Assembly: GCA_002529455.1 (NCBI GenBank)
Contig: NYMS01000048.1
Span: 434,001 to 498,000, forward strand
Direction: 5' to 3'
Length of the DNA stretch: 64,000 nucleotides
Origin: Glycomyces fuscus
GTDB lineage: Bacteria > Actinomycetota > Actinomycetes > Streptosporangiales > Streptosporangiaceae
Of this stretch, positions 16,346-24,771 are shown piece by piece. The translations under genes and the position numbers were made by a program. Every line of letters starts with the position of its first letter. Position 1 is the first letter of the stretch. The notes beneath the pieces were generated by a model, which worked only from the letters and a program-made list of their open reading frames with translations, was not told the DNA's origin and ran no database searches.

Positions 16346-17251
16346 CTAGGACGGTTCGGGCGACCGCAGACGTGACATCTTGTCGGGATTGACCAGAAGG
16401 TACACGTGCCGGACGCGTCCGTCGGCGATGTCCAGGTACACCAGTGCGGCCACGGCGTCCCCGGCCGCGACCACCGCCGCCGGGCCGCCGTTGACCTCGG
16501 CGACCACGGGCCGCAGCTCCTCCCCGCCGTCCAGGCCCGCCGAGACGAGGAAGCGCTCCGCGTTGCGCGGCCGCGACAGGGCGGACAGGAAGCGGCCGAC
16601 CTTCGCCGCGCCCTCCAGCGCCCGGCGGGGAGCCCTGGTCCTGCCCCCGCTGTCGCTGACCAGGGTGACGTCGTCGGCCAGCAGGCCGGTCAGCCCCTCC
16701 AGGTCGCCCTCCACACAGGCGCTCAGGAAGCGTTCGGTGATCCGCCGCCGCACGGCCCGGTCGGCCTCGAAACGGGGGCGCCCGGCGCGTACGTGCTCCC
16801 GTGCCCGCCGGGCGAGCTGCCGGGTGGCGGCCTCCTCCCGGCCGATCACCGCGCCGATCTCGGCGTAGGGCATCTGGAAGGCCTCGCGCAGCACGAACAC
16901 CGCGCGCTCCAGCGGGCTGAGGGTCTCCAGGACGACCAGCAGCGCGAACTCGACCGAATCCGCGAGCTCGGCGTGCTCGGCCCCGCCGGGGACGTCGCTG
17001 ACCGGCTCGGGGAGCCAGTCGCCCACGTAGGACTCCCGCCGGGTCCGGAGGCTGCGCAGCCGGTCGATGGCCAGGCGGGAGGCGATGGTGACCAGGTAGG
17101 CGCGCGGGTCGCCCACCGCGGCCGGGTCGACGGCGGACCAGCGCAGCCAGGACTCCTGGACGACGTCCTCCGCGTCGGAGGCGCTGCCGAGGATGCGGTA
17201 GGCGACGCCGGTCAGGAGGGAGCGGTGCTCTTCGAAGACATCGGTGGTCAT
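16346..17251 (-). CDS. sigJ: ECF41-type RNA polymerase sigma factor (SigJ-like)
   Basis: The 301-aa protein carries sigma region 2 (LTGVAYRILGSASDAEDVVQE), region 4 (LSPLERAVFVLREAFQMPYAEIGAVIG) and an about 100-residue SnoaL-like C-terminal domain ending NPDKMSRL. The extension with an NPDK motif defines ECF41, whose C-terminal domain acts as a fused regulator in place of a separate anti-sigma factor. The promoter at 17260-17287 matches the ECF41 pattern, so the gene is probably autoregulated. It is followed after 4 bp by the FAD oxidoreductase. The inducing signal is unknown. Confidence 0.92.
   Translation of the reverse strand: MTTDVFEEHRSLLTGVAYRILGSASDAEDVVQESWLRWSAVDPAAVGDPRAYLVTIASRLAIDRLRSLRTRRESYVGDWLPEPVSDVPGGAEHAELADSVEFALLVVLETLSPLERAVFVLREAFQMPYAEIGAVIGREEAATRQLARRAREHVRAGRPRFEADRAVRRRITERFLSACVEGDLEGLTGLLADDVTLVSDSGGRTRAPRRALEGAAKVGRFLSALSRPRNAERFLVSAGLDGGEELRPVVAEVNGGPAAVVAAGDAVAALVYLDIADGRVRHVYLLVNPDKMSRLRSPEPS
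16350..16377 (-). promoter_or_regulatory. ECF41-like promoter of the FAD oxidoreductase
   Basis: Reading the minus strand, TGTCAC (16377-16372), an 18-nt spacer and CGTC (16353-16350), then 8 nt to the ATG at 16341. It lies within the last codons of the sigma gene. Spacing and distance to the start codon are identical to those of the promoter in front of the sigma gene. Confidence 0.75.
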
Positions 17252-17259
17252 GACAGGCA

Positions 17260-17287
17260 GACGTACCAGCCCCGGCCGTACGTGACA
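17260..17287 (-). promoter_or_regulatory. ECF41-like autoregulatory promoter
   Basis: Reading the minus strand, TGTCAC (17287-17282), 18 nt, CGTC (17263-17260), then 8 nt to the sigma gene ATG at 17251. This fits the TGTCACA/CGTC consensus known for ECF41. Confidence 0.75.
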
Positions 17288-17375
17288 TCCCCGGTCCGGG
17301 CGACGGCGGCCTCTCCGGCCCGGCGGCGGGGGTAGCGTGGCCCGTTCGGAGCGCGGACGAGGAGGAGGAACCGCT

Positions 17376-17912
17376 GTGTACCGACTGCGCGCGTGGGAGC
17401 CGGGGGACGCCGACCGGCTGCTGGAGGCCTTCGCCGAACCGGAGCTGGCCTGGCAGTCGCCCGAGGTCCCGGGCACCCCGGAGCTGGCCGGGGAGTGGAT
17501 CGACCGGCAGCGCGTCCGGGCGGAGGAGGGCACGGCCTTCGGGTTCGCGGTCGTCGAGGACGGAGGACCGGTGCTGGGGCACGTCCAGGTCACCGTGACC
17601 AGCAGGCACCATGAGACCGGCTGGGTCTCCTACTGGACCCTGGCGCGGGCGCGGGGCCGTGGTGTGGCCACGGCCGCAGCCCTGCTGGTGAGCGAGTACG
17701 CCTTCGCCGAGGCCGGCCTGTTCCGGCTGGAGCTGGGGCACCGACTGAACAACCCGGGGTCGTGCCTGGTGGCGCGCCGGTCCGGGTTCCGCCCGGAGGG
17801 GATCGAGCGGCAGAAGCTGCGCCACGGCGCGGAGCGCTTCGACACGGGCACGCACGCCCGGCTGGCCACCGACCCGGTGGAGGGCGTCGAGCCGCGGCCC
17901 TGCGCGCCCTGA
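17376..17912 (+). CDS. GNAT-family N-acetyltransferase (RimJ/RimL-like)
   Basis: A 178-aa acetyltransferase. The acetyl-CoA-binding P-loop region reads YWTLARARGRGVATAAALLVSEYAF, with R-x-x-G-x-A, and is followed by the conserved RLELGHRLNNPGSCLVARRSGFRPEG. The pattern of N-x-x-S and the GF-x-x-EG end is typical of RimJ/RimL-like enzymes that acetylate protein N-termini or small amines. GTG 17376 is supported by GGAGGAGGA 5 nt upstream. It is convergent with the small secreted gene at 18020. Confidence 0.88.
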   Translation: MYRLRAWEPGDADRLLEAFAEPELAWQSPEVPGTPELAGEWIDRQRVRAEEGTAFGFAVVEDGGPVLGHVQVTVTSRHHETGWVSYWTLARARGRGVATAAALLVSEYAFAEAGLFRLELGHRLNNPGSCLVARRSGFRPEGIERQKLRHGAERFDTGTHARLATDPVEGVEPRPCAP

Positions 17913-17936
17913 GCGTCGCGTCCGGCACCAGGCACA

Positions 17937-17972
17937 GGACGCGGGGCGCGGCGTGCGCCGCGCCCCGCGTCC
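17937..17972. terminator. Bidirectional terminator
   Basis: A perfect 17-bp inverted repeat (17937-17953 with 17956-17972) with a 2-nt centre lies between the convergent GNAT and small secreted genes. Confidence 0.65.
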
Positions 17973-18019
17973 ACACCCCCACAGAAGGTCGTGCGCCCGA
18001 GGTTCGTCCAGCTGACCGA

Positions 18020-18232
18020 CTAGTCCTCGACGGAGATGCCGGAGGTGTTGTCGCTGGAGACCACGTTGCAGCCGGCCAGGTCGATGCCGGAGAAGGCCAG
18101 CACGTCGGCGCAGATCGGCACGGTGACGTTCTGGATCTCGGCGTTGTTGTCGGCGGCGGCGGTGCCGGACATGGCGCCCAGGGCGAGGCCGGTGGCGAGG
18201 ATGAGGCCCGAGACGGAGGCGAAGCGCTTCAT
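18020..18232 (-). CDS. Small secreted protein, paralogue 1
   Basis: A 70-aa precursor with a signal peptide (KRFASVSGLILATGLALGAMSGTAAA) and a mature peptide of about 44 residues with two cysteines (PICADVLAF and LAGCNVV), ending GISVED. It is identical at 50 of 70 positions to the neighbour at 18328-18540. Size, export signal and paired cysteines recall small surface proteins of actinomycetes such as chaplins, but the chaplin core sequence is not present. I do not recognise the family. AAAAGGACC upstream of the ATG is a possible ribosome binding site. Confidence 0.75.
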   Translation of the reverse strand: MKRFASVSGLILATGLALGAMSGTAAADNNAEIQNVTVPICADVLAFSGIDLAGCNVVSSDNTSGISVED

Positions 18233-18327
18233 GGTGTTGGTCCTTTTCGATTCGTGGTGCGATCGTTGGTGCTGGCGGGACCCGTGGGTCCCGCGGTGAC
18301 GGATCCGGGCGCGAGGGCGGGCCGGTC

Positions 18328-18540
18328 CTAGTCCTCGACGGAGATGCCCTTCGTGGAGTCCCAGCTGACGACGTTGCAGTCGCCGCCGCTGAAGCCGGAG
18401 GCCGCGAGGACGTCGAGGCAGATCGGGATCGTCACGTTCTGGACCTCGGCGTTGTTGTCCGCGGCGGCGGTACCGGTGAGGGCACCGAAGGCGAGGCCGG
18501 TGGCGAGGACGAAACCGGAAACCTTAGCAATACGGGACAT
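18328..18540 (-). CDS. Small secreted protein, paralogue 2
   Basis: A 70-aa precursor with a signal peptide (MSRIAKVSGFVLATGLAFGALTG) and the mature start ADNNAEVQNVTIPIC. The second cysteine is in GGDCNVVSW and the end GISVED is identical to the paralogue 95 bp downstream. ATG 18540 follows AAGGCAAGAAG; eight further upstream codons are open but unlikely. Two near-identical tandem copies imply recent duplication and possibly abundant expression. Function unknown; a cell-surface or aerial-growth role is a guess from size and secretion. Confidence 0.75.
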   Translation of the reverse strand: MSRIAKVSGFVLATGLAFGALTGTAAADNNAEVQNVTIPICLDVLAASGFSGGDCNVVSWDSTKGISVED

Positions 18541-18791
18541 TCTTCTTGCCTTTCGGAAGTTCAAAACAGGCTGGCTGTATCCGCCGGAAATAACTTAGCG
18601 TAGTCACGGGCGCGCTCGGAGTACTTTCAGGGAAGAATTCAGAGTTTCCCTGGAGTTTCCTCGGCTTCAGGGTGGACATGCCGGACATATCGCCGCTTCG
18701 CCGGGCGAAGGCTTTACCCAACCGAAAGCATGGCCTGAGGCGAGGCATGGCGAATGCATCGGAACCGGGATTTGTCCGATATCAGGCGCAC

Positions 18792-18823
18792 AAAAAGGCC
18801 CGCACGGCGTACCGTGCGGGCCT
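18792..18823 (-). terminator. Rho-independent terminator of the GYGQQ-repeat gene
   Basis: A perfect 12-bp stem (18796-18807 with 18812-18823) with a 4-nt loop, followed on the minus strand by TTTTT (18796-18792). It is just downstream of the gene ending at 18841. Confidence 0.85.
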
Positions 18824-18840
18824 GGCGCCTGGCGGCGGGG

Positions 18841-19356
18841 CTACCAGCCCTGCTGCTGACCGTAACCCGGGTACTGCTGCCCGTACCCGGGCTGCTGGCC
18901 GTACCCCGGCTGCTGCTGCCCGTATCCGGGGTACTGCTGCTGGTCGTAGCCCGGGTACTGCTGCCCGTAGCCGGGCTGCTGGCCGTACCCCGCGTACGGG
19001 TCCTGCGGCTGCGCGCCCGTCGGCGGGTGCGGGTAGGCCTGCTGCTGGCCCGAGGGCTCCTGGTGGTGCTGCTGCTCGGCCCTGACCGCCTCGTCCTTCC
19101 TGCCGTCGGGGTCCGGGCGGAAGATGAACAGGCGGGCGGGCTTGTCACCCTCGTCGCCCGGGGTGATCAGGTCCAGGCGCCACCCGGCCTCCTCGATCCC
19201 CTCCAGGATGCGGGTCAGCCCGGGGCGCAGCTTGCTGGAGGCCTCGTCGTAGGCGTTCACCTCCAACTGGATGATGAACATCCGGCGCTTCTGCTGCGCG
19301 GCGACCTTGGCGTGCTCGACGACCGTGCTGTCCCTCACGACCTGCGTGACGCTCAT
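18841..19356 (-). CDS. Hypothetical protein with C-terminal GYGQQ/PGY repeats
   Basis: The 171-aa protein has a conserved-looking N-terminal domain of about 100 residues (TQVVRDSTVVEHAKVAAQQKRRMFIIQLEVNAYDEASSK is the start, with GWRLDLITPGDEGDKPARLFIFRP later). A Gln/Tyr/Gly-rich tail follows, built of repeats such as PGYGQQ and QQYPGYDQQ. Such tails are prion-like low-complexity sequences. There is no signal peptide or membrane segment, so it is cytoplasmic. No Shine-Dalgarno is visible and TACGGT lies 6 nt before the ATG, so the message may be leaderless. Function unknown. Confidence 0.7.
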   Translation of the reverse strand: MSVTQVVRDSTVVEHAKVAAQQKRRMFIIQLEVNAYDEASSKLRPGLTRILEGIEEAGWRLDLITPGDEGDKPARLFIFRPDPDGRKDEAVRAEQQHHQEPSGQQQAYPHPPTGAQPQDPYAGYGQQPGYGQQYPGYDQQQYPGYGQQQPGYGQQPGYGQQYPGYGQQQGW

Positions 19357-19510
19357 GAATAACCGTACCCATCTGCTCTGCGTGGAGCTTGCCGTACTCG
19401 TCGGGCTGACACCCGGTCATCCGCGTCCACCGTGGCGGGACTCCGCCGGGCTCCGCAACCATCATGCCCCCTGCAGGGGCATCTGGCCACAGAGAGCCGG
19501 GAGCACCCCC

Positions 19511-20179
19511 TCAGGAGGAGGCGGCAGCGGCGCGGACGGCCTCGACGACGGGTGTCTCCCCGTTCACCAGGTTGAGAACCCGGCCGACCGTCCCCGGTTC
19601 GTCCAGGAGGGCGACGATCACCGAGGCCACGTCGTCACGGGTCACCGCGTCGCGCTCGACCTCGCCGCCCAGTGCCACCCTGCCGGTGCCCGGCTCGTCG
19701 GTCAGCCGGCCCGGGCGCAGGATCGTCCAGTCCAGCTCCAGGTCGCGCTCGCGCAGGTCGGCGTCGGCGGCGCGCTTGGCCTCCACGTACGCGGCCCACA
19801 CCTGGTCCGTGCCCTCCGGCACGGGCTCGTCCACACCGATGGCTGACACCTGCACCAGGCGGCGCACGCCCGCCAGCGAGGCCGCGTCGGCGGTCAGCAC
19901 GGCGGCCTTGTGGTCGACGGTCCCCTTGCGGGCCGTGCCGCTGCCCGGGCCCGCGCCCGCGGCGAACACGACGCCGTCGGCGTTCATGATCTTCTCCGCC
20001 AACTCGGTGACGGTGGCCTTCTCCAGGTCGATCAGGACCGGCTCGGCGCCGGCGTCGACGACGTCCTGGGTGTGGTCGGGGTTGCGGATGAGGGCGACGG
20101 GATCGTCACCTCGGTCGGCCAGCTGCCTGGCCAGCCGCAGCGCGATCTTCCCGTGTCCTCCGGCGATGACGATACGCAT
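19511..20179 (-). CDS. NAD(P)H-binding atypical SDR protein
   Basis: The 222-aa protein has an N-terminal nucleotide-binding motif (MRIVIAGGHGKIALRLARQL), the VSAIGVDEP region, a YVEAKRAADADL active-site-like Y-x-x-x-K and DWTILRPGRLTDEPGTG. This is the pattern of NAD(P)-binding atypical short-chain dehydrogenases (YwnB/SDR5-like) that act as redox sensors or small-molecule reductases. It stands alone on its strand; the substrate is unknown. Confidence 0.85.
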   Translation of the reverse strand: MRIVIAGGHGKIALRLARQLADRGDDPVALIRNPDHTQDVVDAGAEPVLIDLEKATVTELAEKIMNADGVVFAAGAGPGSGTARKGTVDHKAAVLTADAASLAGVRRLVQVSAIGVDEPVPEGTDQVWAAYVEAKRAADADLRERDLELDWTILRPGRLTDEPGTGRVALGGEVERDAVTRDDVASVIVALLDEPGTVGRVLNLVNGETPVVEAVRAAAASS

Positions 20180-20353
20180 GGGGGAAGCGTATGCCTTCGC
20201 GGCGCGGGAGGCGGGGGAGCGGCCCCGTCCAACGGGTCACACCCCGCCTCCCCGCGTGTGCGGACCCCTGCCACGGACCCCTTCCGCGACCGGGAGGCCG
20301 GCCCGCGTCCCGGCGTGTCCGGACCCCGCTCCGGGCGGGGCCCGGACACGGCC

Positions 20354-21445
20354 CTACTCCACCGTCCAGGTGTCCCCGCTGGCCAGCAGGGCGGCCAGCT
20401 CGCCGTCGCCGCGCTCGGCGCGCGCGTCGGCGACCTGCTCGTTCACCAGCTCGTCGTAGGCGGGGCGGCGCACGTCCCGCAGCACCCCGATCGGCACGTG
20501 CTCGAACGCGGGCTGGTCCAGGCGCGAGAGCGCGAACGCGTACCCCGGGTCCTCCCGGTGCGCGTCGTGGCGGATCAGCCGGTCCTCGCCCACCGCGTCC
20601 ACGTCCACGACCTCCAGGCCGCCGAACTCCCCGGCGACCACGCCCCGGTCCGGGCCCAGCCGCAGCGGCTCGCCGTGCTCCAGGCGCAGCAGCCGCACGT
20701 CCCGCGCCGCCGGGTCCTTCAGCGGCTCGAACGCGTCGTCGTTGAAGATCGGGCAGTTCTGGTAGATCTCCACGAAGGACGCGCCCGGGTGGTCGGCGGC
20801 CGCCCGCAGCACCGACGTGAGGTGCTTGCGGTCGGAGTCGACCGTGCGGGCCACGAACGTGGCCTCCGCGCCCAGCGCCAGCGACAGCGGGTTGAACGGG
20901 TGGTCCAGCGAGCCCACCGGCGAGGACTTGGTGATCTTCCCGGGCTCGGAGGTGGGGGAGTACTGGCCCTTGGTCAGCCCGTAGATGCGGTTGTTGAACA
21001 GCAGGATGTTGATGTTGACGTTGCGGCGCAGCGCGTGGACGAGGTGGTTGCCGCCGATGGACAACCCGTCGCCGTCACCGGTGACCACCCACACCGACAG
21101 GTCCGGGCGGCTGGTGGCCAGCCCGGTCGCGATCGCCGGGGCGCGCCCGTGGATCGAGTGCATGCCGTACGTGCTCAGGTAGTACGGGAAGCGCGAGGAG
21201 CAGCCGATGCCCGACACCATCACGATGTTCTCGCGCGGCACGCCCAGCTCGGGCAGGAAGGACTGGAAGGCGGCCAGGATCGCGTAGTCGCCGCAGCCCG
21301 GGCACCAGCGCACCTCCTGGTCGGACTTGAAGTCCTTCATCCTGTACTCGGTGTCGGTCCTGGGCACCAGGCGCAGCCCGCCCGGGACCTGAGGGGCCCC
21401 GTGGACGTGGCCGTTCCCGCCGGGACCCGTCACGTTCTCAGTCAC
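20354..21445 (-). CDS. korB: 2-oxoacid:ferredoxin oxidoreductase subunit beta
   Basis: The beta subunit (363 aa) binds thiamine diphosphate and the iron-sulfur cluster. WCPGCGDYAIL and GIGCSSRFPYY supply cluster cysteines, and VVTGDGDGLSIGGNHLVHALRRNVNINILLFNN is the ThDP/Mg motif (GDG...NN). With KorA it oxidatively decarboxylates 2-oxoglutarate (possibly other 2-oxoacids) to the acyl-CoA and reduces ferredoxin. This is the usual 2-oxoglutarate step in many actinobacteria, alongside or instead of the dehydrogenase complex. Its start overlaps the korA stop by 8 nt, so the two are translationally coupled. Confidence 0.95.
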   Translation of the reverse strand: MTENVTGPGGNGHVHGAPQVPGGLRLVPRTDTEYRMKDFKSDQEVRWCPGCGDYAILAAFQSFLPELGVPRENIVMVSGIGCSSRFPYYLSTYGMHSIHGRAPAIATGLATSRPDLSVWVVTGDGDGLSIGGNHLVHALRRNVNINILLFNNRIYGLTKGQYSPTSEPGKITKSSPVGSLDHPFNPLSLALGAEATFVARTVDSDRKHLTSVLRAAADHPGASFVEIYQNCPIFNDDAFEPLKDPAARDVRLLRLEHGEPLRLGPDRGVVAGEFGGLEVVDVDAVGEDRLIRHDAHREDPGYAFALSRLDQPAFEHVPIGVLRDVRRPAYDELVNEQVADARAERGDGELAALLASGDTWTVE

Positions 21446-23288
21446 GGTCGATGACCTCCTGAAGCACGCCCGCGAGCTCCTCGGCCTTGAAGGGCAGGCC
21501 GCGGACCTTGTTGTAGCCGATGACGTCGACCAGGTACCTGCCGCGCAGCAGCAGGGCCAGCTGGCCCAGGTTGATCTCGGGGACCACCACCCGCTCGTAG
21601 CGGTTGAGCACCGTGCCGAGGTTGGCCGGGAACGGGTTGAGGTGGCGCAGGTGCGCCTGCGCCACCCGGCCGCCCGCGCGGCGCACGCGGCGCACCGCGG
21701 CGGTGATCGACCCGTACGTGCCGCCCCAGCCGAGGACCAGGACGTCCGCCTCCCCGCCGGGGTCGTCCACCTCCAGCTCGGGGATGTCGCGGGCGATCGC
21801 GTCGATCTTGGCCTGGCGCGTGCGGACCATCAGGTCGTGGTTGGCGGGCGTGTACGAGATGTCGCCGCTCTGCGCGTGCTTCTCGATACCGCCGATCCGG
21901 TGCTCCAGCCCCGCCGTGCCCGGCACCGCCCACGGGCGGGCCAGCGTCTCCTCGTCGCGCAGGTAGGGCAGGAAGGTCCCGTCCGGGCCGTTGGGCGCGG
22001 TCGCGAACGCCGGGTCGATCTCCGGCAGCTCGGAGACCTCCGGCAGCCGCCACGGCTCCGACCCGTTGGCCAGGTACCCGTCGGAGAGCACGACCACCGG
22101 CGTGCGGTAGCGCACCGCGATCCGCACGGCCTCCAGCGCGGCGTCGAAGCAGTCCGCGGGGGAGGCGGGCGCCACCACGGGCACCGGGGACTCGCCGTTG
22201 CGCCCGTACAGGGCCATGAGCAGGTCGGTCTGCTCGGTCTTGGTGGGCATGCCCGTGCTCGGGCCGGCGCGCTGCACGTCCACGATGACCAGCGGCAGCT
22301 CGGTCATCACCGCCAGCCCCACCGTCTCCTGCTTGAGCACCATGCCCGGCCCCGAGGTGGTGGTCACGCCCAGGGAGCCGCCGAAGGCCGCGCCCAGGGC
22401 GGCGCCCACGCCGGAGATCTCGTCCTCGGCCTGGAACGTGCGCACCCCGAACCGCTTGTGCCGGGACAGCTCGTGCAGGATGTCCGACGCCGGGGTGATC
22501 GGGTACGAGCCCAGGAACAGGGGCAGCCCCGACCGCTCGGACCCGGCGATCAGCCCGTAGGCGGTGGCCAGGTTGCCGGTGATGTTGCGGTAGGTGCCCG
22601 CCGGGAGCCTCGCGGGCTTGATCTCGTAGGAGACCGCGAAGTCCTCGGTGGTCTCGCCGAAGTTCCACCCCGCCTGGAACGCGGTCAGGTTCGCGGCCAG
22701 GATGTCGGGCTTGGCGGCGAACTTCGACTTCAGGAACGAGGTCGTCCCCTCCGTCGGCCGGTTGTACATCCACGACAGCAGGCCCAGGGCGAACATGTTC
22801 TTGGCCCGCTGCGCGTCCTTCTTGGAGATGTCGGCGCCGGACAGCGCCTCCACCGTCATGGACGTCAGCGGCACCGCGCTCACCTTGAACGCGTCCAGCG
22901 TCCCGTCCGTCAGCGGGTCGACCGTGTACCCGACCTTGGCCAGGCTGCGCTTGGTGAACTCGTCGGTGTTGACGATCACGGTGGCGCCCCGGGGCAGGTC
23001 GCCCAGGTTGGCCTTGAGGGCCGCGGGGTTCATCGCCACCAGCACGTCCGGGGCGTCCCCCGGGGTCATGATGTCGTGGTCGGCGAAGTGCAGCTGGAAG
23101 CTGGACACCCCGGGCAGGGTCCCGGCGGGAGCGCGGATCTCCGCGGGGAAGTTCGGCAGGGTCGACAGGTCGTTGCCGAACGACGCCGTCTCCTGCGTGA
23201 AGCGGTCACCGGTCAGCTGCATGCCGTCGCCGGAGTCCCCGGCGAAGCGGATGATGACGCGGTCGAGCTGTTCGATCTGTTTGGCCAC
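21438..23288 (-). CDS. korA: 2-oxoacid:ferredoxin oxidoreductase subunit alpha (fused gamma-alpha)
   Basis: The 616-aa subunit fuses the gamma domain at the N-terminus (RVIIRFAGDSGDGMQLTGDRF, to about residue 190) with the alpha domain (GSYPITPASDILHELS, FQAEDEISGVGAALGAAFGG, TTTSGPGMVLKQE, RAGPSTGMPTKTEQTDLL). These are standard KorA landmarks, including the PSTGMPT loop that contacts CoA and the 2-oxoacid. GTG 23288 gives the family N-terminus SVAKQIEQLDRV, with AAGGAGG 12 nt upstream. It forms an operon with korB. Electrons go to a separate ferredoxin, since no ferredoxin gene is adjacent. Confidence 0.95.
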   Translation of the reverse strand: MAKQIEQLDRVIIRFAGDSGDGMQLTGDRFTQETASFGNDLSTLPNFPAEIRAPAGTLPGVSSFQLHFADHDIMTPGDAPDVLVAMNPAALKANLGDLPRGATVIVNTDEFTKRSLAKVGYTVDPLTDGTLDAFKVSAVPLTSMTVEALSGADISKKDAQRAKNMFALGLLSWMYNRPTEGTTSFLKSKFAAKPDILAANLTAFQAGWNFGETTEDFAVSYEIKPARLPAGTYRNITGNLATAYGLIAGSERSGLPLFLGSYPITPASDILHELSRHKRFGVRTFQAEDEISGVGAALGAAFGGSLGVTTTSGPGMVLKQETVGLAVMTELPLVIVDVQRAGPSTGMPTKTEQTDLLMALYGRNGESPVPVVAPASPADCFDAALEAVRIAVRYRTPVVVLSDGYLANGSEPWRLPEVSELPEIDPAFATAPNGPDGTFLPYLRDEETLARPWAVPGTAGLEHRIGGIEKHAQSGDISYTPANHDLMVRTRQAKIDAIARDIPELEVDDPGGEADVLVLGWGGTYGSITAAVRRVRRAGGRVAQAHLRHLNPFPANLGTVLNRYERVVVPEINLGQLALLLRGRYLVDVIGYNKVRGLPFKAEELAGVLQEVIDRD

Positions 23289-23813
23289 TGAGATCGACGA
23301 CCTCCTTGGTGAGCCGCCGGTCGTGACGGGCGGCGGCGCTCGGGTGTCGCCCCCGACCGGACCGCGACCGTCGCGAGCCGGGTGCCTGGTTCGGGGACGT
23401 GGGACAGCGTTCGCGGCCCTCGCGATCGCCGGGTGCGCCAACCCGGTCCCGCGCGGTGCGGCCGCACCGCGACGGCCGGGTCGCGAAGGGGCCAGCCTTC
23501 AACGACACGGCCGCCCGCACACCGGACCGAGGGGGTGGAGTCCCGACGGCCTGGCACGCGGAGTGATGAGGGCCACGTTCGCACTATAAGTCGTCGCGAT
23601 GCCGAGACCGCGGGCGGGTGGCCATTCTCACACGGCGGGGGATCGCGGGGGCGCGGTCGAGGGCGAAGAAACGGGTGGTGCGGGGGAGACGGCAGGGGAC
23701 AAGGGAGTCGGTGATGCGACGGACCTTGGTCCCGTACCGGGAACGCGGAGCGCCGACCCGCACGTTTGCCACCATGTACGCATTCATGGTCGGCTGAGCG
23801 AGGAGGTGGCGGC
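23289..23813. other. Divergent intergenic region korA / M48 protease
   Basis: About 525 bp separates korA from the divergent protease gene. The one clear signal is a near-consensus -10 on the minus strand (TATAGT, 23588-23583), which would give korAB an about 285-nt untranslated leader; no good -35 is seen. No ORF with convincing coding character is present. Confidence 0.4.
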
Positions 23814-24677
23814 GTGTACGCCAGCGTGGCCCGCGCGGCCGGTCTGTTCGTCGGTGCCGCGGTGCTCGTCGTCCTGGTCGGCTGGCTGTGCGGCGCGGAG
23901 AAGGGCGCGCAGTTCTCCGTGGCCCTGGTGCTGTGCGCCGGGGTGCTGGTCTACCTCTTCGGCGAGTCCCTGGCGCTGCGCGCGATGCGCGCCCGGCCGG
24001 TGAGCGAGATCGAGCGGCCCGAGCTGTACCGGATCGTCCGCGAGCTGGCCACGGCCGCCCGGCAGCCGATGCCCAGGCTCTACCTGTCGCCCGTGCGCTC
24101 GCCCAACGCCTTCGCCGCCGGCAGCAGTCCGCGCCGCGCCTCCCTGTGCTGCACCACGGGGCTGCTGCGCACGCTGAACGAGCGCGAGCTGCGCGGCGTG
24201 ATCGCCCACGAGCTGGCGCACATCCGGGCCAACGACACGCTGATCAGCTCGGTGGCGGCCACCCTGACCGCGGTGATCACGGCGACGACCGCGATCGCCC
24301 TCCTCCTCCCGCTGGGGGACTCCGAGGAGAGCGACATGCCCAACCTGCTGGGCGGCCTGATGACGGTGCTGCTGGCGCCGCTCGCGGCCATGGTCGTCCA
24401 CTGCGGGGTGGGGCGCGGACGCGAGTTCCGGGCCGACGAGCAGGCCGCGCGGCTGACCGGCGACCCGCTGGCGCTGGCCGACGCCCTGCGCAAGCTGGAG
24501 GTGGGCGCGTCGCGGTACCCGCTGCCCCGGGAGCGCAGCCTGCTGGCCTCGGCGCACCTGATGACCACCAACCCGTTCCCGGGCGGGGTGGGCCGCCTGT
24601 TCGCCGCGCACCCGTCGACGGCGGACCGCGTCCGGCGCCTGCGGGAACTGCGCCGCAGCTGGGACCTGGGCCACTGA
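23814..24677 (+). CDS. M48-family membrane metalloprotease (HtpX-like)
   Basis: A 287-aa membrane zinc protease. The catalytic motif HELAH (residues 132-136) lies in GVIAHELAHIRANDTLISS, and the third zinc ligand Glu follows in GREFRADEQAARLTGD. Two N-terminal hydrophobic helices and two after the catalytic helix match the HtpX topology. C-terminal LFAAHPSTADRVRRLREL is a family landmark. HtpX-type proteases degrade damaged membrane proteins. GTG 23814 follows GAGGAGG. Confidence 0.9.
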   Translation: MYASVARAAGLFVGAAVLVVLVGWLCGAEKGAQFSVALVLCAGVLVYLFGESLALRAMRARPVSEIERPELYRIVRELATAARQPMPRLYLSPVRSPNAFAAGSSPRRASLCCTTGLLRTLNERELRGVIAHELAHIRANDTLISSVAATLTAVITATTAIALLLPLGDSEESDMPNLLGGLMTVLLAPLAAMVVHCGVGRGREFRADEQAARLTGDPLALADALRKLEVGASRYPLPRERSLLASAHLMTTNPFPGGVGRLFAAHPSTADRVRRLRELRRSWDLGH

Positions 24678-24695
24678 GACGGCACGGCCACACGG

Positions 24696-24733
24696 CGACG
24701 GCCGCCCTCCCCCTCGGGGACGGGCGGCCGTCG
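24696..24733. terminator. Bidirectional terminator
   Basis: A 12-bp perfect stem (24696-24707 with 24722-24733), with a further GGGGA/TCCCC pairing in the loop, lies between the convergent protease and yajQ genes. Confidence 0.65.
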
Positions 24734-24771
24734 TGTCCTCGCCGTCGGCTACTCCCGCCGGTCCGCCACCG

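Noticed and set aside
18880..19000. Possible tandem-repeat or CRISPR-like array
   Set aside because: The repetition is coding (PGYGQQ codons), has no unique spacers and lies within a gene with a normal start and terminator.
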